Shown here: piece by piece, positions 25,635 to 34,411 of the stretch
Numbering within the stretch: the first letter of the stretch is position 1
Layout: every line of letters starts with the position of its first letter
Assembly: GCA_021828185.1 (NCBI GenBank)
Contig: JAKASI010000002.1
Location: 124,001 to 188,000, forward strand
Reading direction: 5' to 3'
DNA: 64,000 nucleotides
Origin: an archaeon
Lineage (GTDB): Archaea; Thermoproteota; Nitrososphaeria; Nitrososphaerales; UBA183
The notes under the pieces: generated by a model
Told to the model about the DNA's origin: nothing
The model's input: the letters and a program-made list of their open reading frames with translations, nothing else
Database searches by the model: none
Made by a program: the position numbers and the translations under genes

Positions 25635-25984
25635 CAGCGGGGAACCCGGTGAAGAGGCGGGCCGCGGTGATGCTGGAGAAGGCAGGGAAGAAGCAGAGGG
25701 CCGCCATCTGGAGGGACGCATCGAGCATGCTTTCAGGCGAAGGGAAGACGAGGGTCGAGGTGAACCTCGGGAGGATATCGAGGGCGGCCGGCGACGGCGA
25801 AGCAGTCTTCGTCCCGGGAAAGGTACTCGGGACCGGCGTGATCGGCAGGAAGATGACGGTCGGGGCCTTCGCTTTCTCCTCCGGGGCGAAGTCGAAGATC
25901 GAGGCCTCGGGGGGTTCCGCACTCACCGTGGAGGAGTTCGTCAAGAAATATCCGAAAGGGAGCGGTGTCAGGCTTGTCAGGTGA
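25631..25984 (+). CDS. rpl18e: Large subunit ribosomal protein eL18
   Basis: A 117-residue protein related to uL15. It has AAIWRDASSMLSG, RVEVNLGRISRAA and the family core VPGKVLGTGVIGRKMTVGAFAFSSGAKSKIEASGG. The GTG start at 25631 is interlocked with the rpoD stop. Its 3' end overlaps rpl13 by 20 bases. The rpoD-eL18-uL13-uS9-rpoN order is conserved in archaea. Confidence 0.94.
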   Translation: MTAGNPVKRRAAVMLEKAGKKQRAAIWRDASSMLSGEGKTRVEVNLGRISRAAGDGEAVFVPGKVLGTGVIGRKMTVGAFAFSSGAKSKIEASGGSALTVEEFVKKYPKGSGVRLVR

Positions 25985-26414
25985 GGAAACGGTCTACGTC
26001 GACGCCACCGACCAGATCGCAGGGCGTCTGTCCTCGAAGGTCGCGAAGCTGGTCCTCTCGGGCAGAAGGGTGGTCGTGGTGAACGCGGAGAAGGCGCTCA
26101 TCTCGGGGTCGCGGGCGTCCGTGGTGACCCAGTGGACGAAGCGGCTGGAGCTCGCGAGCAAGGTGAACCCCATCTACGGCCCGATACATCCGAGGAGGCC
26201 TGACAACATACTCCGGAGGATGGTGAGGGGGATGGTCCCCCGCAAGAAGCCGAAAGGGGTCGACGCCATGAAGCGCCTCAGGATATACATCGGGGTGCCG
26301 CCCTCCGTGAAGGCCCCGAAGCTGATGAAGTTCGACGACGCAGCCGCTACCCGCCCCATACCGGTCTACGTGACCATGGGGGAGCTGTCGAAGAGCCTGG
26401 GGTGGAACGAGTAG
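25965..26414 (+). CDS. rpl13: Large subunit ribosomal protein uL13
   Basis: A 149-residue early-assembly 50S protein. Recognised by VYVDATDQIAGRLSSKVAKLVLSGRRVVVVNAEKALISG, PIHPRRPDNILRRMVRGMVPRKKPKG and LRIYIGVP. The start is GTG 25965, inside the end of rpl18e. The next gene begins one base after the stop. Confidence 0.95.
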   Translation: MSGLSGEETVYVDATDQIAGRLSSKVAKLVLSGRRVVVVNAEKALISGSRASVVTQWTKRLELASKVNPIYGPIHPRRPDNILRRMVRGMVPRKKPKGVDAMKRLRIYIGVPPSVKAPKLMKFDDAAATRPIPVYVTMGELSKSLGWNE

Positions 26415-26415
26415 C

Positions 26416-26844
26416 ATGCCGGCCCCTTCAAAGGCTCAGCAGAAGAAGCCTCCGAAGCTTTACTCGGGCGCCAGGAAGACGGCCAGGGCGACGGCGGCCA
26501 TACTCCCGGGAGTGGGGCGGATCAGGGTCAACGGGACCCCCCTCGAGCTCTGGGAGCCGGAGCCCGCCAGGCTGCACCTCCTGGGGCCCGTAAGGGTGGT
26601 CGGCGACCTGCGCGACAAGTTCGACCTGGACGTCAGCGTCGAAGGGGGAGGGTTCATGGGGCAGGCGGACGCAGCGGCCATGGCCATCGCCAGGGCCTAC
26701 GTGGACCAGGTCAGAGGCAGCGAGGTCAGGGACAAGCTGAATGCATACAATAAATACCTGCTTTCGGGCGACCCGCGACAAGCTGAGCCCAAGAAGTTCG
26801 GAGGACCGGGTGCGCGGAGAAAGAGGCAGAAGTCGTACAGGTAG
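26416..26844 (+). CDS. rps9: Small subunit ribosomal protein uS9
   Basis: A 142-residue 30S head protein whose C-terminal tail reaches the P-site tRNA. It contains YSGARKTARATAAILPGVGRIRVNG, the signature EGGGFMGQADAAAMAIARAYVD and the terminal FGGPGARRKRQKSYR, with Lys/Arg-rich last residues intact. It lies one base after rpl13. Confidence 0.95.
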   Translation: MPAPSKAQQKKPPKLYSGARKTARATAAILPGVGRIRVNGTPLELWEPEPARLHLLGPVRVVGDLRDKFDLDVSVEGGGFMGQADAAAMAIARAYVDQVRGSEVRDKLNAYNKYLLSGDPRQAEPKKFGGPGARRKRQKSYR

Positions 26845-26850
26845 ATCGCC

Positions 26851-27060
26851 ATGATGATCCCTATTCGCTGCTTTACCTGCGGGAACCTGATCGGGGACAA
26901 GTTCGCCCCGTTCCAGTCCAGGGTCAAGGCCGGAGAAGACCCCGGCAAGGTGCTCGACGACCTCGGGCTCAAGCGCTACTGCTGCCGGAGGATGCTCATC
27001 TCGTCCGTCGACGTCATAGACCAGGTCCTCCCGTTCTATAGCCGGAAGGCAGAGCTGTAG
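26851..27060 (+). CDS. rpoN: DNA-directed RNA polymerase subunit N (Rpb10)
   Basis: A 69-residue zinc-bundle subunit. It has the invariant [16 protein letters not shown] and the second metal pair in [18 protein letters not shown]. It binds RpoD during polymerase assembly, and rpoD is in the same operon. A double ATG at 26851 leaves a one-codon uncertainty. Confidence 0.95.
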   Translation: MMIPIRCFTCGNLIGDKFAPFQSRVKAGEDPGKVLDDLGLKRYCCRRMLISSVDVIDQVLPFYSRKAEL

Positions 27061-27076
27061 CGGAAGGCTGGGAGCG

Positions 27077-27769
27077 ATGTCAGAGTTCGACGACGACGAA
27101 GCCGGCTCCGCGGACAAGATGGTGGTCCCGGGGCTCTCCGAGAAGGCGCTCCTCGCGACAGGGATCCGCATCGGCACCCCCGTGAGGACCAAGACCATGG
27201 AGCCGTTCACCACCAGGCCCAGGCCCGACGGGCTGCACATGATCGACTACGCCAAGACCCTTTCGAGGATCGACATCGCCGGCAGGTTCATCGCGGCCAC
27301 GGGGGCGAAGAACACCGTGGTCTACACGAGCCGCGAGCACGGGGCCATGGCCGTGGAGAAGTTCTGCGAGCTGACCGGGGCGATGCAGCGCATCGGGAGG
27401 TTCATGCCCGGCACCTTCACCAACCCGCTCTACCCGGGGCACCTCGACGCGGAGCTGGTGGTCGTGGCCGACCCCATGTCCGACACCCAGGCCATCGTGG
27501 AGGCGGGGAAGCTCGGGGTCCCGGTGATAGCCGTCTGCGACACCGACAACGTCACCGACGACATCGACCTCGTCATCCCGGGGAACAACAGGGGGCGGAA
27601 GGCGATAGCGGCCATCTTCTGGCTCCTCGCGAGGGCGACCCTCGCCCACGCCGGGGGCCTGGCTCCAGACCAGCCCATGAAGTACGCCATCGAGGACTTC
27701 GAGACCAAGGTCGAGGAAGAGCCGAAGCCCGAAGCGGCCGAGGAACGCATATCTGAAAGACGGGAATAG
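27077..27769 (+). CDS. rps2: Small subunit ribosomal protein uS2
   Basis: A 230-residue uS2 at the 30S head-body junction. It has the archaeal ATGIRIGTPVRTKTMEPF start, RIDIAGRFIAATGAKNTVVYTSREHGAMAVEKF, PGTFTNPLYPGHLDAELVVVADPMSDTQAIVEA and VPVIAVCDTDN. The acidic N- and C-terminal tails (EFDDDEAGSADK and VEEEPKPEAAEER) are lineage variable. Confidence 0.95.
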   Translation: MSEFDDDEAGSADKMVVPGLSEKALLATGIRIGTPVRTKTMEPFTTRPRPDGLHMIDYAKTLSRIDIAGRFIAATGAKNTVVYTSREHGAMAVEKFCELTGAMQRIGRFMPGTFTNPLYPGHLDAELVVVADPMSDTQAIVEAGKLGVPVIAVCDTDNVTDDIDLVIPGNNRGRKAIAAIFWLLARATLAHAGGLAPDQPMKYAIEDFETKVEEEPKPEAAEERISERRE

Positions 27770-27784
27770 CCGTCCTGCTTGTTC

Positions 27785-28624
27785 GTGAGGAAACCGGCGG
27801 TCGCAGGCCAGTTCTACCCTTCAGACCCCGACGAGCTCTCTTCGCTCATCGACGGCTGCTACACCCACAGGCTCGGCCCGGGGAAGACGCCCCCGGCCCC
27901 GAGGCACGACTCGGACTTCGTCGCCGTCGTCTCCCCCCACGCCGGCTACGTATACTCAGGCCCCGTCGCCGCCCACTCCTACCTGCACGTCTCTTCCATG
28001 GCCGCGCCAGAGCTTCTGGTCGTCGTCGCCCCCAACCACTACGGCCTGGGGAGCGGCGTCTCCACCTTCGAGGAGGGGGAGTGGGAGACCCCCCTCGGGA
28101 GGCTCCGCGTGGACGCCAAGGCAACGGCCCAGCTCGCGGACGCGTGCGACCTGGTCGCCTTCGACCCCCAGGCTCACAGGCTCGAGCACTCCCTGGAGGT
28201 CCAGCTCCCGTTCCTCCAGCGGATCTACGGGAACTCGGTCCCCCTCCTCCCGGTGTCTCTCGTCTTCCAGGACATCGACACGGCGAAGGCCCTGGCAGCC
28301 GGGCTGGCCAAGGTCGTGAGGGGGAGGCGGGCCGTCCTCGTCGCCTCTTCCGACCTGACCCACTACGAGCCGGCGGAGCAGGCAAGGAAGAAGGACACCG
28401 CCCTGATCCAGCAGGTGCTCGCCATGGACCTGGAGGGGTTCTACTCCACCCTCGAGCGGCTGGGGGTGACCGCCTGCGGCTACGGGGCCATAGCCACGGT
28501 GATGGAGACCGCCCGGTCCCTGGGGGTGGCTAGAGCGGAGCTCCTGAAGTACGCTTCGAGCGGGGACACGTCGGGAGACAACCTTCAAGTCGTGGGCTAT
28601 GGGGCCCTGCGATTCGTAGGCTGA
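27785..28624 (+). CDS. MEMO1 family protein (AmmeMemoRadiSam protein B)
   Basis: A 279-residue protein starting RKPAVAGQFYPSDPDELSSLID, typical of the MEMO family. It carries SPHAGYVYSGPVAAHSY, VVVAPNHYGLGSGV, and EHSLEVQLPFLQRIYG with SDLTHYEPAEQA. The conserved His and Asp residues match the dioxygenase-like metal site of the fold. The biochemical role in archaea is unknown, but the gene commonly sits between uS2 and mevalonate kinase, as here. A TTG two codons earlier (27779) is an alternative start. The stop overlaps the mevalonate kinase ATG. Confidence 0.88.
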   Translation: MRKPAVAGQFYPSDPDELSSLIDGCYTHRLGPGKTPPAPRHDSDFVAVVSPHAGYVYSGPVAAHSYLHVSSMAAPELLVVVAPNHYGLGSGVSTFEEGEWETPLGRLRVDAKATAQLADACDLVAFDPQAHRLEHSLEVQLPFLQRIYGNSVPLLPVSLVFQDIDTAKALAAGLAKVVRGRRAVLVASSDLTHYEPAEQARKKDTALIQQVLAMDLEGFYSTLERLGVTACGYGAIATVMETARSLGVARAELLKYASSGDTSGDNLQVVGYGALRFVG

Positions 28625-29550
28625 TGAGAGCGATCTCCGATGCGCCCTCGAAGGCGATAATCACAGGGGAGCACTTCGTCGTCCACGGCGCCTGGGCCCT
28701 GGCCGCGGCCCTCCCGCCCAGGGTCAGGGTGGAGGTCCAACCCTCGCCGAAGTTCATGGTGTCGTCAGACAAGTTCAGGGGAGGGGCTCCGGAGCTCCAG
28801 CCCGTGGGCCGGGTCATAGAGGCCATGACCCACGAGTACTCCGTCAGGGGCTCCGTGAGCGTCACCGTGAAGTCGGCCGTACCCGAAGGGGCGGGGCTCG
28901 GCTCGTCGGCCGCGACCATGGTCGCATGCGCCTCAGCCTTCTCGAGGCTGCACGGCTTCGGCCTGGGGACGGACGAAATCGTGCGGTTCGCGATGGAGGG
29001 GGAGCGGCACGTCCACGGCACCCCGTCGGGGGTCGACCCGACCATCTGCGCCCACGGCGGGGTCCTGATGTTCAGGCCCGGCCACCAGCCGAAGAAGGTC
29101 CACCTGAAGTGGCCGTCCTCGCTCATAGTCGCCTACTCGGGGGAGAAGAGGAGCACGAAGGGGCAGATCGGGAAGGTGGCGGCGACCAAGGGGGAGCGGC
29201 CGGAGCTCTTCGCCGCCCTTACGGGGGCCGTCGGCTGGCTGAGCGAAGCGGCGGCCGACTGCCTTGTCCAGGGAGACGGAGCGGGGCTGGGGAGGCTCCT
29301 CACCCTGAACCACGCCGTCCTGGCGTCCATGGGGGTCTCCAACGGCACCCTCGACGGGATGGTCGACGCCCTCTGCTCGCTGGGGTGCTACGGGGCCAAG
29401 CTCACCGGCGCCGGGGGCGGAGGGAGCGTCATCGCAGTGGCGCCTGAAGCAAAGGAAAAAAGCATTGTATCGGGGCTGACGGCGCGAGGGTACGAGACAT
29501 TCAGGGCAAGGATCCCGGTAGAAGGAGTGAGAAGCTGGTTAGAACGGTAG
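28624..29550 (+). CDS. mvk: Mevalonate kinase
   Basis: A 308-residue GHMP kinase of archaeal lipid synthesis that phosphorylates mevalonate. The ATP loop is PEGAGLGSSAATMVACASAF around residues 83-102. The N-terminal GEHFVVHGAWALAAAL is the mevalonate kinase variant of motif 1. The C-terminal motif 3 is GAKLTGAGGGGSVIAV. It overlaps MEMO at its start and the isopentenyl phosphate kinase at its end, giving a continuous pathway block. Confidence 0.95.
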   Translation: MRAISDAPSKAIITGEHFVVHGAWALAAALPPRVRVEVQPSPKFMVSSDKFRGGAPELQPVGRVIEAMTHEYSVRGSVSVTVKSAVPEGAGLGSSAATMVACASAFSRLHGFGLGTDEIVRFAMEGERHVHGTPSGVDPTICAHGGVLMFRPGHQPKKVHLKWPSSLIVAYSGEKRSTKGQIGKVAATKGERPELFAALTGAVGWLSEAAADCLVQGDGAGLGRLLTLNHAVLASMGVSNGTLDGMVDALCSLGCYGAKLTGAGGGGSVIAVAPEAKEKSIVSGLTARGYETFRARIPVEGVRSWLER

Positions 29551-30281
29551 TCGCGAAGCTCGGGGGCTCGGTCATCACCGACAAGTCGAAGCCGTTCTCG
29601 TACCGGCCGGACGTGGTCTCCGCCCTCTCCGAGGAGATCGCGTCGTCAGACCAGAAGGTGGTGGTGGTCCACGGGGGAGGGTCGTTCGGCCACGTGGTGG
29701 CGAAGCAGCACGGCATATCGTCGGAGGTCGCCGAAGCGCCGGCCGTGGGGGTGGCCCAGACCAGGGGGGCGATGTACGAGCTGGACAGGCTGGTCTGCAA
29801 GACCATGATGGAGTACAAGCTCAACCCATACCCGTTCTCTCCGTTCGACGCGGTCAGCCGTGCCGGGAAGGCGCCCCTGGCGAGCTGGCTGAGGGGGCTC
29901 CTCAAGGAGGGGCTGACCCCGGTGACCTTCGGGGACGTGGTCCTCGCCCCGTCGGGGTTCAGGGTCATCTCCGGGGACACGATCATGCAGGAGCTCGCGA
30001 AGGCCCTCCTGCCGGAAAGGTGCGTCTTCGCCCTGGACGTCGACGGAGTCTACGAAGGGAACAGCAGGGTCATCATCCCAGAGCTCTCCCCTTCGAAGGT
30101 CAAGAGGATGGCGGTCCCCGACGGGGACGACGCCACCGGAGGGATGAAGCTCAAGCTGGACACGGCCGCCCGCATCGCGTCCGGAGGGACGAAGGTCTGC
30201 TTCGTCTCCGGATACCGCAGAAACGAGTTCTCCAAGGCCCTCCGAGGGCTGGACTTCTACGGGACCGTGGTCAGGGCATAG
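29535..30281 (+). CDS. ipk: Isopentenyl phosphate kinase, CTG start
   Basis: A 248-residue amino-acid-kinase-fold enzyme that makes isopentenyl diphosphate in the archaeal mevalonate route. It reads VRTVVAKLGGSVITDKSKPF at the N-terminus (nucleotide loop KLGGS), then VVVVHGGGSFGHVVAKQHG with the catalytic His. VTFGDVVL, VISGDTIMQELA and DDATGGMKLKLDTA follow. No ATG, GTG or TTG occurs in frame between the upstream region and residue 27, beyond the essential loop. CTG 29535, with AAGGAGTGAG spaced about 7 bases away and 16 bases inside mvk, gives the expected N-terminus. Confidence 0.92.
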   Translation: MVRTVVAKLGGSVITDKSKPFSYRPDVVSALSEEIASSDQKVVVVHGGGSFGHVVAKQHGISSEVAEAPAVGVAQTRGAMYELDRLVCKTMMEYKLNPYPFSPFDAVSRAGKAPLASWLRGLLKEGLTPVTFGDVVLAPSGFRVISGDTIMQELAKALLPERCVFALDVDGVYEGNSRVIIPELSPSKVKRMAVPDGDDATGGMKLKLDTAARIASGGTKVCFVSGYRRNEFSKALRGLDFYGTVVRA

Positions 30282-30298
30282 GTCGAAGGGGGCCACCA

Positions 30299-31330
30299 TT
30301 GTCCGACCTTCAGGGGGAGATGAAGCGGGTGAAGTCCAGGGTCGACGACCTCATCCTGGGCCGGCTTCTCCCGGAGTCGAGCCCCATCAGGGAGGTGGAC
30401 CTCCTCTACAGGATGATGAGGGACTACCCGTCCAGGCAGGCCAAGGGGATGAGGCCGTTCCTCTGCGTCACCAGCTGCAAGGCGGCCGGGGGGACCGAGG
30501 AGGACGCCATACTCACGGCAGCCTGCATCGAGCTCTTCCAGAACTGGATCCTGATCCACGACGACATCGAAGACGGCTCGGAGCTAAGGAGGGGGGAGCC
30601 CTCCCTCCACAGGAAGTACTCCGAAGGGCTCGCCCTCAACGCAGGGGACGCCCTCCACGCCCGGATGTGGGAGGCCCTCCTCAGGAACAAGAAGAGCCTG
30701 GGGACCGAGAAGACCGTCGCCCTGCTGGACGAGTTCTCCCGCATGGTGAACCAGACCACCGAGGGGCAGCACATGGAGCTGGGGTGGGTGACAGCCAGGA
30801 GGTGGGACCTGAGCGAGAAGGACTACTACGAGATGTGCACCAGGAAGACCTCCTGGTACACCATAGCGAGCCCCTGCCGCCTCGGTGCGATCATAGCGGG
30901 AGCGGGGAGCGGGACGCTCGACCAGCTCAGGGAGTTCGGGATGGCCCTGGGGGTCGCCTTCCAGATCCAAGACGACTCCCTCAACCTCGTCGGGGACGAG
31001 GGGAAGTACGGCAAGGCGAAGTCGGACGACATCCTTGAGGGGAAGAGGACCCTGATACTCCTCCACCTCCTCGGGGCCGCAGGCCAGAGCGAGAGGGACA
31101 AGATCGTCACCATCATGAACAAGGAGCGGGGAGCCAAGACGGCCTCGGACGTATCGTACGTCCTCTCGATGGTCGACAGGTACGACGCCATCGGCTATGC
31201 GAGGAAGAGGGCGGCGGAGTTCCTGAAGGAGGCGCTGGCCACCCTGAAAGGGGTGAAGTGGTCTGGGGACAGGGACTCTGTGGAGATGCTCTCGTCGTTC
31301 GCAAGGTTCGCAGTAGAGCGGGAATGGTAG
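30299..31330 (+). CDS. Short-chain polyprenyl diphosphate synthase (GGPP synthase type)
   Basis: A 343-residue trans-prenyltransferase that extends allylic diphosphates for archaeal membrane lipids. First aspartate-rich motif: QNWILIHDDIEDGSELRRG. Second: FQIQDDSLNLVGDEGKYGK. GMRPFLCVTSC and the LHRKYSEGLALNAGDAL region are also typical. The start is TTG 30299 behind a G-rich stretch; ATG 30320 is an alternative. It shares the operon with mvk and ipk and overlaps gltX by 7 bases. Confidence 0.93.
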   Translation: MSDLQGEMKRVKSRVDDLILGRLLPESSPIREVDLLYRMMRDYPSRQAKGMRPFLCVTSCKAAGGTEEDAILTAACIELFQNWILIHDDIEDGSELRRGEPSLHRKYSEGLALNAGDALHARMWEALLRNKKSLGTEKTVALLDEFSRMVNQTTEGQHMELGWVTARRWDLSEKDYYEMCTRKTSWYTIASPCRLGAIIAGAGSGTLDQLREFGMALGVAFQIQDDSLNLVGDEGKYGKAKSDDILEGKRTLILLHLLGAAGQSERDKIVTIMNKERGAKTASDVSYVLSMVDRYDAIGYARKRAAEFLKEALATLKGVKWSGDRDSVEMLSSFARFAVEREW

Positions 31331-33039
31331 ACGAGCCCCTCGACGCAAAAGCATCGGCCCTCATCGAGAAGGCTGCGCTGATCAACGCCGCCGGCCATGG
31401 CGGCCAGGCGGAGCTCGGGGCAGTGGTCGGACGGGTGCTGGCCGAGGCACCGGAGCTCAGGCCGAAGGCCGGGATCGTATCGAAGGAGGCCGCCCAGACG
31501 GTCAGGAGGGTGAACGCCCTTTCCATCCAGGAACAGGAGCGGACCCTCTCCGAGAGGTACCCTGCCGCCTCGACGCGCACCGCGAAGGAGGGGCGCGTGG
31601 GGCTCCCTCCCCTCCCCAACGCAGTGAAGGGGGAGACCGCCTTCCGCCTCCCGCCGGAGCCTTCCGGGTTCATGACCATAGGCCACGCCATGGCCTTCAC
31701 CATAAACTACCTCTACAGGGAGCAGTACGACGGAGAGCTCTGGCTCCGCTTCGAAGACACCAACCCGAGGAAGGTGGCCCCGAAGTACTACGACAGCTTC
31801 CGCCAGGGGATCAGGTGGCTCGGCATCGAGTACGACCACGAGAAGAACGTGTCCGACGACATGGAGCTCATCTACGAATACGGGCGGAGGCTCCTGGTCC
31901 AGGGGGACGCCTACGCCTGCTCCTGCGACGAGGCCAAGGTCAAGCGCCTCCGGTTCGAGGGGACCCCCTGCGAACACCGGGACACCCCGGTCGAGGCCAA
32001 CCTCCGGGTCTGGGACGAGCTCCTGGCGAAGAGGCACAAGGAGGGGGCCTTCGTCATCAGGTTCAGGGGGGACATGCAGAGCCCCAACTACTCCCTCAGG
32101 GACACGAACCTCTTCAGGGTGATCGAGTCGCCGCACCCGCTGACAGGGACGAAGTATACCCTCTGGCCGACCTACGACCTGGCGAACGCCGTGGAGGACG
32201 AGAGGTGCGGGATCACCCACGTGCTCAGGAGCTCCGAGTTCAGGAACGAGCTGCAGCAGCTCATCAGGGAGGCGCTGAAGTTCAGGCGCCTCGAGGTGAT
32301 ACAGTTCTCCAGGTTCAACTTCAAGGGCGCCCCCGTGTCCAAGAGGCTCCTCAGGCCGCTGGTGGAGAAGAAGGTGGTGTCCGGGTGGGACGACCCCCGG
32401 ATGCCGACGGTCGAGGGGCTGAAGCGCCGGGGGGTGATCCCACAGACGATCCGCGAGTTCACGCAGCAGGTGGGGTACACGAAGACCGAGCACGAGTACG
32501 ACTGGAGCATGCTGATGTCGCTCAACCGGAAGCTCCTGGACCCGGTCTCGAAGCGCATCTTCTTCGTCCCCGACCCGGTGAAGCTCAGGGTCGAGGGGGC
32601 GCCGGAGCGGACCGTGAGGCTCCCGTTCCATCCGCAGAACGACCTCGGGGCGCGGACCATCGAGACCGCCGGGGAGCTCTTCCTCTCGTCCGGCGACCTG
32701 AAGGGGGTCAAGAAGGGCTCCGTCTTCCGCCTGATGGACCTCTACAACGTCGAGCTCACGTCGTCGGGGGACCGCCCGGCCGCGAAGTACGCGGGGGACG
32801 AGCTCCTCCCGAACTCGAGGAAGTTCCAGTGGGTGACCGACGCCCACTTGGAGGTCGAAGTGCTGGTGCCGGACGTCCTCTTCCTGGAGGGGGACGTGTT
32901 CAACAGGGAGAGCCTCAAGCGTGTCAAGGGGTTCGTGGAGGAGTCCGCATCAGCCCTCAGGGTGGGGGACATCGTCCAGTTCCCCAGGTTCGGGTTCTGC
33001 AGGCTGGACGGGGACCGGACGTTCATCATGGGGAGCTGA
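31324..33039 (+). CDS. gltX: Glutamyl-tRNA synthetase, archaeal (glutaminyl-like) class
   Basis: A 571-residue class I synthetase that charges tRNA-Glu and, in archaea, probably also tRNA-Gln. It has a long N-terminal helical region, the HIGH-type motif PPEPSGFMTIGHAMAFTINYLY, LWLRFEDTNPRKV and the KMSKS counterpart KGAPVSKRLL. The C-terminal beta-barrels contain FPRFGFCRLD. The ATG at 31324 lies inside the 3' end of the prenyltransferase gene. It is the last gene of the long rpoD operon. Confidence 0.95.
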   Translation: MVDEPLDAKASALIEKAALINAAGHGGQAELGAVVGRVLAEAPELRPKAGIVSKEAAQTVRRVNALSIQEQERTLSERYPAASTRTAKEGRVGLPPLPNAVKGETAFRLPPEPSGFMTIGHAMAFTINYLYREQYDGELWLRFEDTNPRKVAPKYYDSFRQGIRWLGIEYDHEKNVSDDMELIYEYGRRLLVQGDAYACSCDEAKVKRLRFEGTPCEHRDTPVEANLRVWDELLAKRHKEGAFVIRFRGDMQSPNYSLRDTNLFRVIESPHPLTGTKYTLWPTYDLANAVEDERCGITHVLRSSEFRNELQQLIREALKFRRLEVIQFSRFNFKGAPVSKRLLRPLVEKKVVSGWDDPRMPTVEGLKRRGVIPQTIREFTQQVGYTKTEHEYDWSMLMSLNRKLLDPVSKRIFFVPDPVKLRVEGAPERTVRLPFHPQNDLGARTIETAGELFLSSGDLKGVKKGSVFRLMDLYNVELTSSGDRPAAKYAGDELLPNSRKFQWVTDAHLEVEVLVPDVLFLEGDVFNRESLKRVKGFVEESASALRVGDIVQFPRFGFCRLDGDRTFIMGS

Positions 33040-33111
33040 CCGCGCTCGGAGGACCGCCGGCCATCAGTCAATGCCGCCTGGTCCGACGAAACCCCCGGCG
33101 AACCCCCAACA

Positions 33112-33119
33112 CCTTATAT
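33112..33119 (+). promoter_or_regulatory. TATA box of the L7Ae operon
   Basis: CCTTATAT lies 37-44 bases before the rpl7ae ATG. The leader after the predicted start is about 12-18 bases. Confidence 0.65.
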
Positions 33120-33155
33120 CCGGCCCCAATCGGGCTCGACTGGGAGATTTCTGAG

Positions 33156-33542
33156 ATGACCCCAGACAAGAAGCCTTACTACATCAAGTTCGAGACGCCG
33201 AAGGAGGTCTCCGAGGCCGCCTATGAGGTTCTCAGGCAGGCGTCCCGGACAGGGAAGGTCCGCAAGGGGACCAACGAGTCGACGAAGGCCATCGAGAGGG
33301 GGCTCGCCAAGCTCGTGGTCATCGCCGAGGACGTGACCCCCCCAGAGGTGGTGGCGCACCTGCCCATCCTCTGCGACGAGAGGAAGATCCCCTACGTCTT
33401 CGTCCCCTCGAAGGACCAGATCGGCCCTGCCATCGGGATCGACGTGTCCACCGCTGCGGCCGCGGTCCTCGACGCAGGTGAAGGGAACCAGATCCTGGAG
33501 CAGGTCACCCAGGAGCTTTCGAGGCTGAAGAAGGCCGCATGA
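33156..33542 (+). CDS. rpl7ae: Ribosomal protein L7Ae
   Basis: A 128-residue kink-turn binder that is part of the ribosome, C/D and H/ACA guide RNPs and archaeal RNase P. It is recognised by [59 protein letters not shown] 33156 has TGAG just upstream. The stop overlaps the rps28e ATG (ATGA), and the L7Ae-eS28-eL24-ndk-IF2 order is conserved in archaea. Confidence 0.96.
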   Translation: MTPDKKPYYIKFETPKEVSEAAYEVLRQASRTGKVRKGTNESTKAIERGLAKLVVIAEDVTPPEVVAHLPILCDERKIPYVFVPSKDQIGPAIGIDVSTAAAAVLDAGEGNQILEQVTQELSRLKKAA

Positions 33543-33820
33543 GCAAGAGAGAACTAGAGACCCTAACCCCGGCCGAAATAGTCCAGATCGTAGGGAGGAC
33601 TGGGGTGGCGGGCGAAATCACCCAGGTCAGGGTCAAAATCCTCGAAGGGAAGGAAAAAGGGCGCATTTTGACCAGAAACGTCAAAGGACCAATCAGATTG
33701 GCAGATGTGCTTGTCTTGAGGGAGACCGAACGAGAAGCCCGGAAACTAAAGGTGTTCCTGCCGATTCTCCTCATTTTAGGGATTGGCTTGGTCATCCAAC
33801 TCACAAATACGCTTCTATAA
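33539..33820 (+). CDS. rps28e: Small subunit ribosomal protein eS28 with a C-terminal hydrophobic tail
   Basis: Residues 1-71 are a complete eS28, an OB-fold protein near the mRNA exit ([58 protein letters not shown]). The family normally ends here. In this gene the frame continues [24 protein letters not shown], about 20 hydrophobic residues that would be a tail-anchor-like membrane helix, before a TAA. The extra DNA is less GC-rich than the rest and adjoins the insertion at 33821-34570. It may be a stop-codon loss or a real extension. Confidence 0.85.
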   Translation: MSKRELETLTPAEIVQIVGRTGVAGEITQVRVKILEGKEKGRILTRNVKGPIRLADVLVLRETEREARKLKVFLPILLILGIGLVIQLTNTLL

Positions 33821-33835
33821 GCGCAGAAGCTTAGC

Positions 33836-34411
33836 TCAATCTCTTTCGGCCCATCTTTGTACGGCTTCGAAGGACGAGACAAACCCGAATCTGTCGAGGA
33901 CCATCTCAGACAACTCGGGAATGGATACGCCCTTGGAGTTCTGGGTGATGAGACCTCTTATCTCTGACGGAACCTGCTTTCCATGCCAGATATGTTGAGC
34001 CTCCGCCGGCCTCTTGAAGCGCAGGTACCTGACTGTCTTCAGGACCGGAGAAAGTGCGGGGACCCTCCATGGTCCGGCGACCTTTGACTTCGTTACAGAC
34101 AGTGCGTCGCGATTCTGAAAAGACCTCACTCCGGAAGTCCGCAGTGCTCCCCCAAAGAAGTCCCAGTCTGGTCCGGTCCAGAACTCGACGGTTTGGGATG
34201 CTATGCTGACCGAGCCGTCCGATCCGGCGATTCCTTGGACCGGGCCTCGTCTGAATTCCCCGGGCGCGTCCATCGCCCAGTTCATCCTCGCGGCATCATA
34301 GGTCGTACGTCTCCGATCCCCCAAACCGAGCACCACGTTGAAAATCCAGTCCACCAGCGGGGAGGCTTGCGAGACCCAGCAGTAGGAACGATGCGGTTTG
34401 TGATTCGGCCC
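33836..34411 (-). CDS. Putative degenerate LAGLIDADG-type protein inserted between rps28e and rpl24e
   Basis: A minus-strand frame without stops runs from about 34411 to 33836. The first GTG is at 34354, but conserved-looking sequence (CWVSQASPLVDWIFNVVLG) begins earlier, so the N-terminus is uncertain or lost. The stretch PGEFRRGPVQGIAGSDGSVSI resembles a LAGLIDADG helix (GIAGSDGS), followed by VEFWTGPDWDFFGGALRTSGVRSFQNRDALSVTKSK, the pattern of such endonucleases. The C-terminus (SIPELSEMVLDRFGFVSSFEAVQRWA) is HTH-like. It has more mixed codon usage than its neighbours and interrupts a conserved operon. Function is inferred only from motif shape. Confidence 0.5.
   Translation of the reverse strand, partial: GPNHKPHRSYCWVSQASPLVDWIFNVVLGLGDRRRTTYDAARMNWAMDAPGEFRRGPVQGIAGSDGSVSIASQTVEFWTGPDWDFFGGALRTSGVRSFQNRDALSVTKSKVAGPWRVPALSPVLKTVRYLRFKRPAEAQHIWHGKQVPSEIRGLITQNSKGVSIPELSEMVLDRFGFVSSFEAVQRWAERD

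Noticed and set aside
31195..32847. A 550-codon minus-strand frame opposite gltX
   Set aside because: Antisense shadow; gltX has all synthetase motifs.
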